A stretch of 53,866 nucleotides of DNA from Variovorax paradoxus (GCF_018614915.1 NZ_JAGGNU010000053.1:1-53866); one strand, 5' to 3'; numbered from the stretch's first letter, positions 46,201 through 53,828 are shown. Notes: generated by a model not told the origin, from the sequence alone. Program-made: numbers and translations.

Positions 46201-46469
46201 CGGTCGAGGCGGTGCGCGAGGCCTGCCTGCTGCGCTTCCGCCCGATCCTCATGACCACGCTGGCGGCCGCGCTCGGCGCACTGCCGCTCGCCATCGGCTT
46301 CGGCCAGGGCGCGGAGCTGCGCCAGCCGCTGGGCGTGGCGATCATCGGCGGGCTGATCGCGAGCCAGCTGCTGACGCTCCTGACCACGCCGGTCGTCTAC
46401 GTGCTGCTCGACAAGCTGCGCCGGCCCCCGGCCAACGAAAAATACCTGAGCCGTGCTGCATCGGCTTGA
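43215..46469 (+). CDS. mdtC: RND multidrug efflux pump subunit MdtC
   Basis: A 1084-residue RND pump subunit, partner of MdtB. The start is FVERPIATVLLTIGIALAGVVAF, and the relay Asp pair is in GFVVDDAIVVLENTARHIE. It is longer than usual because of a Ser/Thr-rich stretch at about residues 776-835 (LNTTTTASGATSTSS ... TSSAGQQIATST) between the docking-domain strands. The ATG at 43215 follows GGAGAC. It lies 94 bases after palindromic element A, so its transcription must pass through that element or start within or after it. oprM follows after seven bases. Confidence 0.94.
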   Translation: MNLSKPFVERPIATVLLTIGIALAGVVAFFALPVSPLPQVDFPTISVQASLAGASPSTMASSVATPLERRLGIIPGVNELTSTSSNGSTRITLQFDLKRNIDSAAREVQAAINAARADLPATLRSNPTYRKRNPTAAPVMILALTSRTRTPGQIYEAVSNIVSQRLSQVEGVGEVEIGGGSLPAVRVELEPFALNRMGISTEDVRAAIQANNANRPKGAIETGDRRLQVYTPAPGRRAVDYRDLVIAWRNGAAVRLGDVARVIDSVENTRTLGLFNGAPAVVVLLTQQPGANIIDTVDGVRKLLPELQAQLPQDIDIQVASDRTNSIRASLREIEFTLMISIALVVLVVGLFLRKARATIIPAVATVVSLLGTFGVMHLLGFSLNNLSLMALTVATGFVVDDAIVVLENTARHIEAGMNRVEAALRGAREVGFTVLSISLSLVAVFIPLLFMGDQVGRLFREFAVTLSASVLISLVISLTTTPMMCAMLLRSEAEEGPGKKRGRLRAWLGDRAERAWQWTLRIYAHSLDWALASKGVVMVVLLAVIALNVYLFNAIPKGYFPQQDNGQLNAGLRADQSISSAAVAEKLQQAVDIIRKDPAVDTVVGFSGGSRAGGGFMFVNLKPVSQRTEKTAAVIDRLRPQLNQLTGLRVFLNPVQDLRMGGRSSNSSYQYTLRSDNLGDLRAWSTKLAERLRQETALTDIDSDDADNGVETFVEVDRDAAARLGVTSSAVDSALYNAYGQRSVATIYDELNQYSVIMEWAPRFQRAPIALKDLYVPSTLNTTTTASGATSTSSLQANTDASTGTSTATSANPASRTSSAGQQIATSTTPMVPLSAFAKLSERAVPTSIDHQDTELASTVSFSLAEGVSLAEAKRIVAQAEAEIAMPVNVRGSFQGTALAAQQSQAQQLFLILAALVVIYIVLGVLYESLVHPVTVLTTLPSAGVGAVLALLLFRMEFSIIALIGVFLLIGIVKKNAILIIDFALEAERARGLSAVEAVREACLLRFRPILMTTLAAALGALPLAIGFGQGAELRQPLGVAIIGGLIASQLLTLLTTPVVYVLLDKLRRPPANEKYLSRAASA

Positions 46470-46476
46470 AGACCTG

Positions 46477-47919
46477 ATGACGAACAGAAGAACCCACCTG
46501 GTCCTGGCGCTTGCGGCGCTGCTCTCCGGCTGCGCCATCGGCCCGCGCTACGAGCAGCCGTCCACCGAGCTGCCTGCCACCTGGAAGGAGGCCGCCGCCG
46601 CAGAGGGCTGGCTGCCCGCCGCGCCGGCCGATGCGCTGGACCGCGGCGAGTGGTGGAAGCTCTTCGGCGACCCGGCGCTCGACGAGCTCGCCGGGCGCGT
46701 GCAGGTGTCCAACCAGAACATCGCCGCCGCGGTGGCCAACTATGCCGAGGCCCAGGCGCTGGTGCGCGAGCAGCGCGCGGCGCTGTTCCCGACAGTCGCG
46801 GCGGGCGGCAGCGCCAGCCGCTCCGGTGCGCGCAACAGCTCGCCCCGCACTTCGACCAGCGCCTCGCTGCAGGCCGACTGGGCGCCCGACGTCTGGGGCC
46901 GGCTGCGCCAGGCGGTCACCGGCGCGCAGGCCAGCGCTCAGGCCAGCGAGGCCGACCTGGCTTCCGCGCGCCTGTCGGCCGTGGGCGAGCTCGCGACCAA
47001 CTACTTCGCGCTGCGCGAGGCCGATGCCGAACTGCAGCTGCTGGCGGTGACGCTCGAGGGCTACGAGCGCAGCCTGGAGATCGCGCGCAACCGCTACAAC
47101 GCCGGCATCGCCGCCCAGACCGACGTGCTGCAGGCGCAGACGCTCTACGTCAACACCCAGGCCGAGCGCGTGGCGCTGCAGCGCACGCGCGACACGCTGG
47201 AGCATGCGATCGCGGTGCTGGCGGGTGCCGCGCCGGCCGACTTCGTGCTGCGGCCGGCCGACTGGACGCCTGTCGTGCCCGGCATCCCCTCCGGCGTGCC
47301 CTCGACCTTGCTGCAGCGCCGGCCCGACATTGCCGCGGCCGAGCGCGCGGTGGCGGCCGCCAATGCGCAGATCGGCATCGCCCGCTCCGCCTACTTTCCG
47401 AGCCTGACCCTGAGCGCAGCGCTCAGCAGCAGCGCGAGCCGGGTTGGCGACCTGTTCAATGCCTCGAACATGCTCTGGTCGCTGGGCCTGTCGGTCGCGC
47501 AGACCGTGTTCGACGCCGGCGCCACCGGCGCGCGCGTGGACGCGGCCAAGGCCACGCACGAAGCGGCCGTGGCGCGCTATCGCCAGGCGGTGCTGAGTGC
47601 ATTCCAGAACGTCGAAGACCAGCTCACCGCCGGCGCCAGCCTGGCGCAACAGGAAGTGCTGCGCCGCGAGGCCTCGGCCGTGGCCGACCGCACCGAGCAG
47701 CAGTTCCTCAACCGCTACCGCCAGGGCCAGGTGAGCTACACCGACGTGGTGACGGCGCAGGTCTCGGCACTCAACGCGCGGCGCACATTGCTGCAGTTGC
47801 AGGTCAACCGGCAGAGCGCTGCGGTGGCGCTGATCCAGGCGTTGGGGGGTGGGTGGCAGGCGGGGTGGGCGGCGTCTCTTGCTCCCTCTCCCTCTCCCTC
47901 CGGGAGAGGGTTGGGGTGA
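46477..47919 (+). CDS. Outer-membrane efflux lipoprotein (OprM/NodT family), C-terminus altered
   Basis: A 480-residue outer-membrane factor. The signal peptide has a lipobox, LLSGC, putting the lipidated Cys near residue 19. TolC-like repeats follow (NIAAAVANYAEAQALVREQRAALFPTV and its second copy QIGIARSAYFPSLTLSAALS). It forms the exit channel for MdtABC. The ATG at 46477 is chosen over an in-frame GTG at 46453 because it places the lipobox correctly. The final residues, APSPSPSGRGLG, and the stop codon are encoded by the end of palindromic element B, so the natural C-terminus has been replaced. Confidence 0.92.
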   Translation: MTNRRTHLVLALAALLSGCAIGPRYEQPSTELPATWKEAAAAEGWLPAAPADALDRGEWWKLFGDPALDELAGRVQVSNQNIAAAVANYAEAQALVREQRAALFPTVAAGGSASRSGARNSSPRTSTSASLQADWAPDVWGRLRQAVTGAQASAQASEADLASARLSAVGELATNYFALREADAELQLLAVTLEGYERSLEIARNRYNAGIAAQTDVLQAQTLYVNTQAERVALQRTRDTLEHAIAVLAGAAPADFVLRPADWTPVVPGIPSGVPSTLLQRRPDIAAAERAVAAANAQIGIARSAYFPSLTLSAALSSSASRVGDLFNASNMLWSLGLSVAQTVFDAGATGARVDAAKATHEAAVARYRQAVLSAFQNVEDQLTAGASLAQQEVLRREASAVADRTEQQFLNRYRQGQVSYTDVVTAQVSALNARRTLLQLQVNRQSAAVALIQALGGGWQAGWAASLAPSPSPSGRGLG

Positions 47920-48560
47920 GGGCGGTGGGCCTTTGAACTGTTGCTGTTCTTTGGTGAGTGCGGAGCCGGGATGTCGCCCCGGCGGGCGAGTCAATTTCTT
48001 TGTCTCGCCAAAGAAAGTAACCAAAGAAAGGCGACCCCACTGTCTGCGACCCCTACGCTTCGCTTCGGGGCAACCTGCGGTGCTCGCTTTTCGCGGGGTC
48101 CGCGCAAACTCGCTGCGCTCAGACAGCGCGCGGCCCTGATCCGCGAAAAGCTGTGCTCCTCGGCGCAGCCAGAGGGGAGTGGTTCGGGCCTTCGCTTCGC
48201 TCGGCCGCCAGGAACATCCAGTACGGCAACCCAAACCACAAGGACGCGCCATGGCGCGTTGGAGTTCAATCCCCTCTGGGCGTGCCGAGGAGCGCAGCTT
48301 CAGGCGGAAGAAGGGCCGCGCGTGTTTGAGCGCAGCGAGTTTGCGCGGACCCCGCCTGAAGCGAGCACCGCAGGTTGCCCGCAGCGAAGCTGCGGGTCAC
48401 GCACGGTGGGGTCGCCTTTTCTTTGGTTACTTTCTTTTGGCGACGCAAAAGAAAGTGACTCGCCTGCCGGGGCGACATCCCGGCTCCGGCATCACACCAA
48501 GCGCAACGCCAAAACAAGCGAACGATGCCCTCACCCCAGCCCTCTCCCGGAGGGAGAGGG
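47890..48560 (-). repeat. Long imperfect-palindrome element, copy B (inverted relative to A)
   Basis: It fills the gap between the convergent oprM and RpiR genes (47920-48530) and runs into both ends. Bounding hairpins are at 47890-47910 and 48540-48560. Read on the minus strand it is nearly identical to copy A in both arms. Differences sit mainly in one hairpin (here CCCC/GGGG around a 13-base loop at 48050-48070, against CCCCC/GGGGG in A), in a short loop of the other arm and in the centre beside the 16-base palindrome (48244-48259). The large stems are CTTTTCGCGG/CCGCGAAAAG (48087-48150) and CTTCAGGCGG/CCGCCTGAAG (48298-48361). Confidence 0.9.
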
Positions 48561-49430
48561 AGGCATACCTCGCGGCCGCGGCGCCTGCAGGTAGGCGCCC
48601 GATTCGAAGAGCTGCGACTCGGCCTCGTCGATGCGCCGGATCACCGGCTTGCCGGCGCGGCTCGCCAGCATCTCGACCAGCGCCTCGGTGACGGCCACGC
48701 CCGCGGCGACGGAAGGGAAGAACGAAGGGCTGTCGATCGCGAACAGCAGGGTCTCGTCGGCCAGCAGTGACAGTGGCGAGGCGATGCTGTCCGTGATCGC
48801 CACGATGCGGCAGCCCGCCGCCTTCGCGGCCTGCGCGACCTGCAGCGCTTCGCGCGAGTAGGGCACGAAGCTGGCCACGACCAGCGCGTCGCCCCTGGCG
48901 AAGGCGCGCTGCTGCATCTCGAGCGAGCCACCCTGGCCGTCGACCAGGTGCACGCTGGAGCGGAACATCCGGTAGACGTAGATGAAGGAGAACGCGATCG
49001 GAAAGCAGGCGCGAAAGCCCGCTGCGTGCACGGCGTGGGCCTTCTCCAGCACGGCGCAAGCCTTCTGCAGCGACGCCTCGCTCTGGCGGTGCGTGTTCTC
49101 GAGGTTGCGCCGCTGGACTTCGAACATCTCGCCGGCCAGGCCCTGGTCCCTGGCGCGGCCGATCAGGGTCTTGGCGCGCGCGCCGTAGGCATCCGAGAAG
49201 CCCAGGCCCATCTCCGACGCCACCGCGTCCTTGAACTGCGGCCATCCCGCATAGCCCAGGTGCTGCGCAAAGCGCACCAGCGTGGCCGGCGTGCTCCCGG
49301 CGCGTGTGCCGACACTGCGCATCGAGCTGGTCACCACGTCGTTCGGGTGGTCGAGCACATGCTTCGCAACCTGCTGCAGGGCAGGGCTCAGGCTCTCGTA
49401 GCGCTGGCGGAGATCGTCCTTGACACCCAT
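48531..49430 (-). CDS. MurR/RpiR family transcriptional regulator, C-terminus altered
   Basis: A 299-residue regulator. The N-terminal helix-turn-helix domain (about 1-80) reads LSPALQQVAKHVLDHPNDVVTSSMRSVGTRAGSTPATLVRFAQHLG. The SIS domain (about 120-270) includes DALVVASFVPYSREALQVAQ and normally binds a phosphorylated sugar or related ligand. Members near amino-acid genes also exist. The last residues, GMPPSPSGRGLG, and the stop codon come from palindromic element B. The gene is divergent from the aminotransferase and probably controls it through a GGAAC-type dyad in between. Confidence 0.87.
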   Translation of the reverse strand: MGVKDDLRQRYESLSPALQQVAKHVLDHPNDVVTSSMRSVGTRAGSTPATLVRFAQHLGYAGWPQFKDAVASEMGLGFSDAYGARAKTLIGRARDQGLAGEMFEVQRRNLENTHRQSEASLQKACAVLEKAHAVHAAGFRACFPIAFSFIYVYRMFRSSVHLVDGQGGSLEMQQRAFARGDALVVASFVPYSREALQVAQAAKAAGCRIVAITDSIASPLSLLADETLLFAIDSPSFFPSVAAGVAVTEALVEMLASRAGKPVIRRIDEAESQLFESGAYLQAPRPRGMPPSPSGRGLG

Positions 49431-49464
49431 GGGCTTTCCTTTGTCGATGGAACGAATGTACCGG

Positions 49465-49484
49465 ATGGAACAGTGTTGTTCCAT
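49465..49484 (+). promoter_or_regulatory. Perfect 20-base operator candidate for the RpiR regulator
   Basis: ATGGAACAGTGTTGTTCCAT is a dyad with 8-base arms around GTGT. Related half-sites occur at about 49447-49458 (GATGGAACGAATG) and 49502-49510 (AAATGTTCC, inside the promoter spacer). The site lies 34 bases before the regulator start and just upstream of the -35 box for the aminotransferase operon, so it can control both directions. Confidence 0.65.
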
Positions 49485-49491
49485 GCTTTGC

Positions 49492-49520
49492 TTGACGAAA
49501 CAAATGTTCCAAACAATAAT
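49492..49520 (+). promoter_or_regulatory. Sigma-70 promoter of the aminotransferase operon
   Basis: TTGACG (49492-49497) and AATAAT (49515-49520) are separated by exactly 17 bases and lie 37 bases before the aminotransferase start. This is the best consensus promoter seen in the window. A GTTCC half-site lies in its spacer, which would suit repression. Confidence 0.7.
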
Positions 49521-49557
49521 TCGTTCAATACATTAGTTCCAGGTCTGGACAGCCGCC

Positions 49558-50886
49558 ATGACGCACGTTTTCCACCGCCATCTTCGCCATACGCCGCAGC
49601 TCGCCGTCGCCGCCCAGGGCATGACGATCCGCGACGCCGCGGGCCGCGAGTACCTCGATGCCTCTGGCGGGGCGGCGGTTTCTTCGCTGGGCCACGGCCA
49701 TCCGGACGTGATTGCCGCGATGCATGCGCAGATCGACAAGCTCGCCTACGCCCACACCAGCTTCTTCACCAGCGAGGTCGCCGAAAAGCTGGCCGACGAG
49801 CTGATCCGCACCGCGCCCGAAGGCATGAGCCATGTCTACCTGGTGAGCGGCGGCTCGGAGGCGGTGGAGTCGGCGCTCAAGATGGCGCGCCAGTACTTCG
49901 TCGAGATCGGCCAGCCGCAGCGTACGCATTTCATCGCGCGCCGCCAGAGCTACCATGGCAACACGCTGGGCGCGCTCGCGGTCGGCGGCAACGCGTGGCG
50001 GCGCGCGCCCTTCGCCCCGATCCTGGTGCCGGCCACCCACGTTTCGCCCTGCTATCCCTACCGCGAGCAGCGCGCCGACGAAACGCCCGAGCAGTACGGA
50101 CAGCGCCTCGCTCTTGAACTCGAGGCGGCGATCCTGGGCCAGGGGCCCGACAGCGTGATTGCCTTCGTCGCCGAGACGGTGGGCGGCGCGACCGCCGGCG
50201 TGCTGACGCCGGTGCCCGGCTACTTCAAGGCGGTGCGCGAGGTCTGCGACCGCTACGGCGTGCTGCTGATCCTCGACGAGGTGATGTGCGGCATGGGACG
50301 CACCGGCACGCTCTACGCCAGCGAGCAGGAGGGCGTGGTGCCCGATCTCGTGACCATCGCCAAGGGCCTGGGCGGCGGCTACCAGCCGGTGGGCGCCGTG
50401 CTCGCGCAGGGGAAGATCGTCGAAGCGATGTCGCAGGGCAGCGGCTTCTTCCAGCATGGCCACACCTACCTCGGGCACCCGGTGGCCTGCGCGGCCGCGC
50501 TGGCAGTGCAGCAGGTGATCCATCGCGACGGCCTGCTGGCCAAGGTGCGCGCGGACGGCGAGGCTTTCGGCGCGATGCTGCGCGAGGCACTGGGCGGCCA
50601 TCCGAACGTGGGCGACATCCGCGGCCGCGGCTTCTTCTGGGGCGTGGAACTGGTGGCCGACCGCGCGAGCAAGGCCCCCTTTGCCCCGGCGCTCAACCTG
50701 CACGTGCGCATCAAGAAGGAAGCCATGGCGCAGGGTCTCCTGTGCTACCCCTTCGGCGGCACGGTCGACGGCAAGCTCGGCGACCACGTGCTGCTGGCAC
50801 CGCCTTTCATCGCGACGCAGCAAGACCTGCGCGAGATCGCGACGCGGCTGGCGGCCTCGCTCGACGCGGTCGTGCGCGCCCTCTGA
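49558..50886 (+). CDS. Class III (PLP-dependent) aminotransferase
   Basis: A 442-residue fold-type I aminotransferase. The PLP Lys is about residue 269 in TIAKGLGGGYQPVGAVL, and the preceding Asp is in LLILDEVMCGMGRTG. SGGSEAVESALKMARQY binds the phosphate, and FIARRQSYHGNTLGA follows as expected. The class moves amino groups of omega- or beta-amino acids or diamines to a keto acid; the substrate here is unknown. It is the first gene of an operon with a solute-binding protein 29 bases downstream and a racemase-like enzyme. Some relatives are annotated as aspartate aminotransferase family. Confidence 0.9.
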   Translation: MTHVFHRHLRHTPQLAVAAQGMTIRDAAGREYLDASGGAAVSSLGHGHPDVIAAMHAQIDKLAYAHTSFFTSEVAEKLADELIRTAPEGMSHVYLVSGGSEAVESALKMARQYFVEIGQPQRTHFIARRQSYHGNTLGALAVGGNAWRRAPFAPILVPATHVSPCYPYREQRADETPEQYGQRLALELEAAILGQGPDSVIAFVAETVGGATAGVLTPVPGYFKAVREVCDRYGVLLILDEVMCGMGRTGTLYASEQEGVVPDLVTIAKGLGGGYQPVGAVLAQGKIVEAMSQGSGFFQHGHTYLGHPVACAAALAVQQVIHRDGLLAKVRADGEAFGAMLREALGGHPNVGDIRGRGFFWGVELVADRASKAPFAPALNLHVRIKKEAMAQGLLCYPFGGTVDGKLGDHVLLAPPFIATQQDLREIATRLAASLDAVVRAL

Positions 50887-50915
50887 TTTCTTCCACCCTT
50901 CCGAGGAGCTTTCCC

Positions 50916-51821
50916 ATGACCTTCCCACGCCTGTCGACCCTGGGCGCCGCGCTCGTGGCCGTCTTCACCCTGATGCCCCTGGCCGCCGTGCATGCGCAGG
51001 ACGGCGGCACGCTCGCCAAGGTCAAGGCGAGCGGAACCATCACCTTCGGCTACCGCGAATCCTCCTTCGGCTTTTCGTACCTCGACAGCAATCTCAAGCC
51101 GGTGGGCTACAGCATCGAGATCTGCAACCGCATCGTCGAGGCGATGAAGGCCGAGCTCAAGATGCCCAGCGTCCAGATTCGCTACCAGGCCGTGACCTCG
51201 GCCAACCGCATTCCGCTGGTGGCCAATGGCACGGTCGACATCGAGTGCGGCAGCACCACCAACCTGGTCGAGCGCCAGAAGCAGGTGGCCTTCTCGCCGG
51301 ACATCTTCCGCTACAACGTGCGCATGCTGGTGAAGGCCGATTCGGGCATCAAGAGCATCGCCGACCTGCAGGGGAAGACGGTGGTCACCACCACCGGCAC
51401 CACCTCGTTCCGCCTCTTGCGCGAGGCCGACAAGGGCAAGAACCTCGAGGTGACCAACCTGGCCGGGAAGGACCATACCGATTCCTTCCTGCTGGTGGAA
51501 AGCGGCCGCGCCCAGGCCTTCGTGCTCGACGACATCCTGCTCGCCGGCCAGATCGCGAATGCGCGCAACCCCAAGGATTTCGTCATCACCGGCGAGAGCC
51601 TGCGCACCGAGAACCAGTCGCTGATGTTCCGCAAGGACGACCCGGAGTTCAAGGCGCTGGTCGACCGCGTGGTGGGTGGCATGATGAAGTCGGGCGAGAT
51701 GGAGAAGCTCTACAACAAGTGGTTCATGTCGCCGATCCCGCCCAAGAACATCAACATCAACTACCCGATGAACGCCGAGACGAAGGAGGCCTTTGCCAAT
51801 CCGTCGTCCAAAGGCATCTGA
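50916..51821 (+). CDS. Amino-acid ABC transporter substrate-binding protein (GltI-like)
   Basis: A 301-residue periplasmic binding protein with a Sec signal peptide (MTFPRLSTLGAALVAVFTL ... VHAQ, cleaved about 28). The SBP_bac_3 fold is shown by LAKVKASGTITFGYRESSFGFSY, IEICNRIVEAMK and VDIECGSTTNLVERQKQVAFS. The last motif is typical of Glu/Asp-binding GltI-type proteins. No permease or ATPase gene lies beside it, so it must feed a transporter encoded elsewhere. Its place between an aminotransferase and a racemase suggests capture of the amino acid that the operon degrades. Confidence 0.9.
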   Translation: MTFPRLSTLGAALVAVFTLMPLAAVHAQDGGTLAKVKASGTITFGYRESSFGFSYLDSNLKPVGYSIEICNRIVEAMKAELKMPSVQIRYQAVTSANRIPLVANGTVDIECGSTTNLVERQKQVAFSPDIFRYNVRMLVKADSGIKSIADLQGKTVVTTTGTTSFRLLREADKGKNLEVTNLAGKDHTDSFLLVESGRAQAFVLDDILLAGQIANARNPKDFVITGESLRTENQSLMFRKDDPEFKALVDRVVGGMMKSGEMEKLYNKWFMSPIPPKNININYPMNAETKEAFANPSSKGI

Positions 51822-51829
51822 CTTCGACC

Positions 51830-52471
51830 GTGACGCGCATTGCCCTGATCCATGCCTTGAGCCACTCGGTGGCGCCCATCAATGCCGCGTTCGAGCGCGA
51901 TTGGCCCGAGGCGGTCCGGATGAACCTGCTGGACGACAGCCTGTCGGCCGACCTGGCACGCAGCGGACGCGGGCTCGACGAAGCGATGCACGCGCGCTTC
52001 CAGCGTCTGGCGCAGTACGCGGTCGACACTGGCGCAGAGGGCATCCTTTTCACGTGCTCGGCCTTCGGTCCGTGCATCGAGGCGGCGGCGCGGCGGCATT
52101 CGGGCATGCCGGTGCTGAAGCCCAACGAGGCGATGGTCGCGGAAGCCGCCGCCGGCGCGGGCCGGCTGGGCCTGATCGCCACTTTCCGGCCCACGCTCGA
52201 ATCTATGCCGCCGGAGTTTCCGGCCGGCACGGAACTCGAACTCGCACTGGCCGAAGGCGCGCTCGATGCGCTCAACAACGGCGACACGCAACGGCATGAC
52301 GAACTCATCGCCGAAGAGGCCCGATCGCTCCGCGACCGGGGCTGCACACGCCTCGCGCTGGCCCAGTTCAGCATGGCGCGCGCCCGCGCCGCCTGTGAAG
52401 ACGCATCGCGCCTGCCGGTGTTGACCACGGTCGACAGCGCGGTGCGGGCCTTGCGTGCGCGGCTGGGCTGA
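51830..52471 (+). CDS. Asp/Glu racemase superfamily protein
   Basis: A 213-residue protein from GTG 51830, eight bases after the upstream stop. The first active-site cysteine is Cys76 in ILFTCSAFGPC. At the place where true racemases have a second Cys (GCT-like motif) this protein reads RLALAQFSMARA, so only one of the two catalytic cysteines is evident. Single-Cys members include arylmalonate decarboxylase and some hydantoin or maleate enzymes. It may act on an acidic amino acid derivative, in line with the neighbouring GltI-like protein. Confidence 0.8.
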   Translation: MTRIALIHALSHSVAPINAAFERDWPEAVRMNLLDDSLSADLARSGRGLDEAMHARFQRLAQYAVDTGAEGILFTCSAFGPCIEAAARRHSGMPVLKPNEAMVAEAAAGAGRLGLIATFRPTLESMPPEFPAGTELELALAEGALDALNNGDTQRHDELIAEEARSLRDRGCTRLALAQFSMARARAACEDASRLPVLTTVDSAVRALRARLG

Positions 52472-52621
52472 GTCGATGCGCCCGACCGCCCTCGGCTGAA
52501 ATCCCGCTCTTCCTCGCGGTCGTCGCGCCAATCTGTAGGCGCGCCTGCCATCTCGGAGGATCTCTGGCCGTCGGGCGCCAGTTCTAAAGCCTCTGCGTTC
52601 ACGTCAAGACACCGACAAGGC

Positions 52622-52936
52622 TTGCGCGTTCGTGCCGGCGTGCGTGTCAAAGGCGAAATCGTCACGGGCGCGGGCAAGCTGCAGCCCTATGCCCGCTTTG
52701 ACCTGCACCGCGCATCGGGCGGTCGCGATGTGGTGCGCTTTGCGGGCCCGGCGGCGAGCGCGGACATCGCAAGCAGCATCGGTGCCACCTCGACCGAACT
52801 GGCCGGTGGTTTCACACTGGGACTCGGCGACAGCACCAGCCTCTATGGCGAGCTCGGCAAGTTATGGGCATCGGGTGGCGCCACACGCGTCCAATCCTCG
52901 TTGCAAGCGTCCCTTGGCCTCAGGCTCAAGTGGTAA
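52622..52936 (+). pseudogene. Autotransporter barrel remnant (third paralogue)
   Basis: About 100 residues, from VRVKGEIVTGAGKLQPYARF to LGLRLKW, match the last part of the translocator barrels of the two autotransporters at 4-11 kb, including GPAAS, LAGGFTLGLGDSTSLYGELGKL and the terminal Trp. There is no signal peptide, passenger or start of the barrel. The 150 bases upstream show no related sequence. The open frame begins with a weak TTG and has no ribosome site. It is a degraded leftover of a larger gene, perhaps lost by deletion. Confidence 0.8.
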
Positions 52937-53003
52937 GCACTTCGACCTGAACGCGGACTGACCTGCGCCCTCGCGATAATCGGCGCTCTTACAAGGAGCG
53001 CGC

Positions 53004-53828
53004 GTGGATATCGTTTTGCTGGTCAAGGCCGCCATCATGGGCATCGTCGAAGGCTTGACCGAGTTCTTGCCGATCTCGTCGACGGGCCACCTGATCCTCG
53101 CGGGATCGCTGCTGCGCCTCAACGGCGACAAGTTCAAGGTCTTCGAGATCGCGATCCAGACAGGCGCCATCTTCGCGGTCATCCTGGTCTATTGGCAGAA
53201 GATCCATTCGACCGTCATTGCGTTGCCGCGCCAGCCCAAGGCGCGCCGCTTCGCGCTCAACGTGCTGATTGGCTTCCTGCCCGCCGTGGTGCTGGGGCTC
53301 TTGTTCGGCAAGGCGATCAAGGCCCACCTGTTCACGCCGGTGGTCGTGGCCAGCACCTTCATCATCGGCGGCTTCATCATCCTGTGGGCCGAGAAGCGGC
53401 CACCCGGCTCGGTGCACATCGAGCACGTCGACGACATGACGCCGTGGGACGCGCTCAAGGTCGGCCTGGTGCAGTGCTTCGCGATGATCCCGGGCACCAG
53501 CCGCAGCGGCGCCACCATCATCGGCGGCATGCTGCTGGGGCTGTCGCGCAAGGCGGCGACCGACTTCTCCTTCTTCCTCGCCATCCCGACGCTGATCGGC
53601 GCCGGCGCCTACAGCCTGTACAAGGAGCGCGCGCTGCTGTCCGCTGCCGACATCCCGCTGTTCGCCGTCGGGCTGGTGTTCTCCTTCGTCAGCGCCTGGC
53701 TGTGCGTGCGCTGGCTGCTGAAGTACATCAGCACGCACGACTTCATTCCCTTTGCCTGGTATCGCATCGCCTTCGGCCTCGTGGTGCTGGCGACGGCGTG
53801 GAGCGGTGCGGTCGTTTGGGCTGACTAG
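53004..53828 (+). CDS. uppP: Undecaprenyl-diphosphate phosphatase
   Basis: A 274-residue membrane enzyme (BacA/UppP). It removes a phosphate from undecaprenyl pyrophosphate to recycle the lipid carrier of cell-wall synthesis, and overproduction gives bacitracin resistance. The two conserved loops are visible: EGLTEFLPISSTGHLIL (about 14-30) and MIPGTSRSGATIIGG (about 160-175). Hydrophobic segments fit an eight-helix protein. Start is GTG 53004 after AAGGAG; a GATAAT at 52975-52980 could be its -10 box. The gene is complete before the window ends. Confidence 0.95.
   Translation: MDIVLLVKAAIMGIVEGLTEFLPISSTGHLILAGSLLRLNGDKFKVFEIAIQTGAIFAVILVYWQKIHSTVIALPRQPKARRFALNVLIGFLPAVVLGLLFGKAIKAHLFTPVVVASTFIIGGFIILWAEKRPPGSVHIEHVDDMTPWDALKVGLVQCFAMIPGTSRSGATIIGGMLLGLSRKAATDFSFFLAIPTLIGAGAYSLYKERALLSAADIPLFAVGLVFSFVSAWLCVRWLLKYISTHDFIPFAWYRIAFGLVVLATAWSGAVVWAD

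Noticed and set aside
39045..46538. Frames of more than 1100 residues opposite mdtB and mdtC
   Set aside because: Low-complexity His/Arg/Asp shadows of the RND genes.
47941..48594. Open frame across element B (217 residues)
   Set aside because: It is the same repeat as element A, running into the RpiR gene on the other strand; it has no ribosome site and no family.
52472..52621. Upstream part of the autotransporter remnant
   Set aside because: The frame is open but the translated sequence has no resemblance to the barrels of the two intact genes, so it was left out of the pseudogene.
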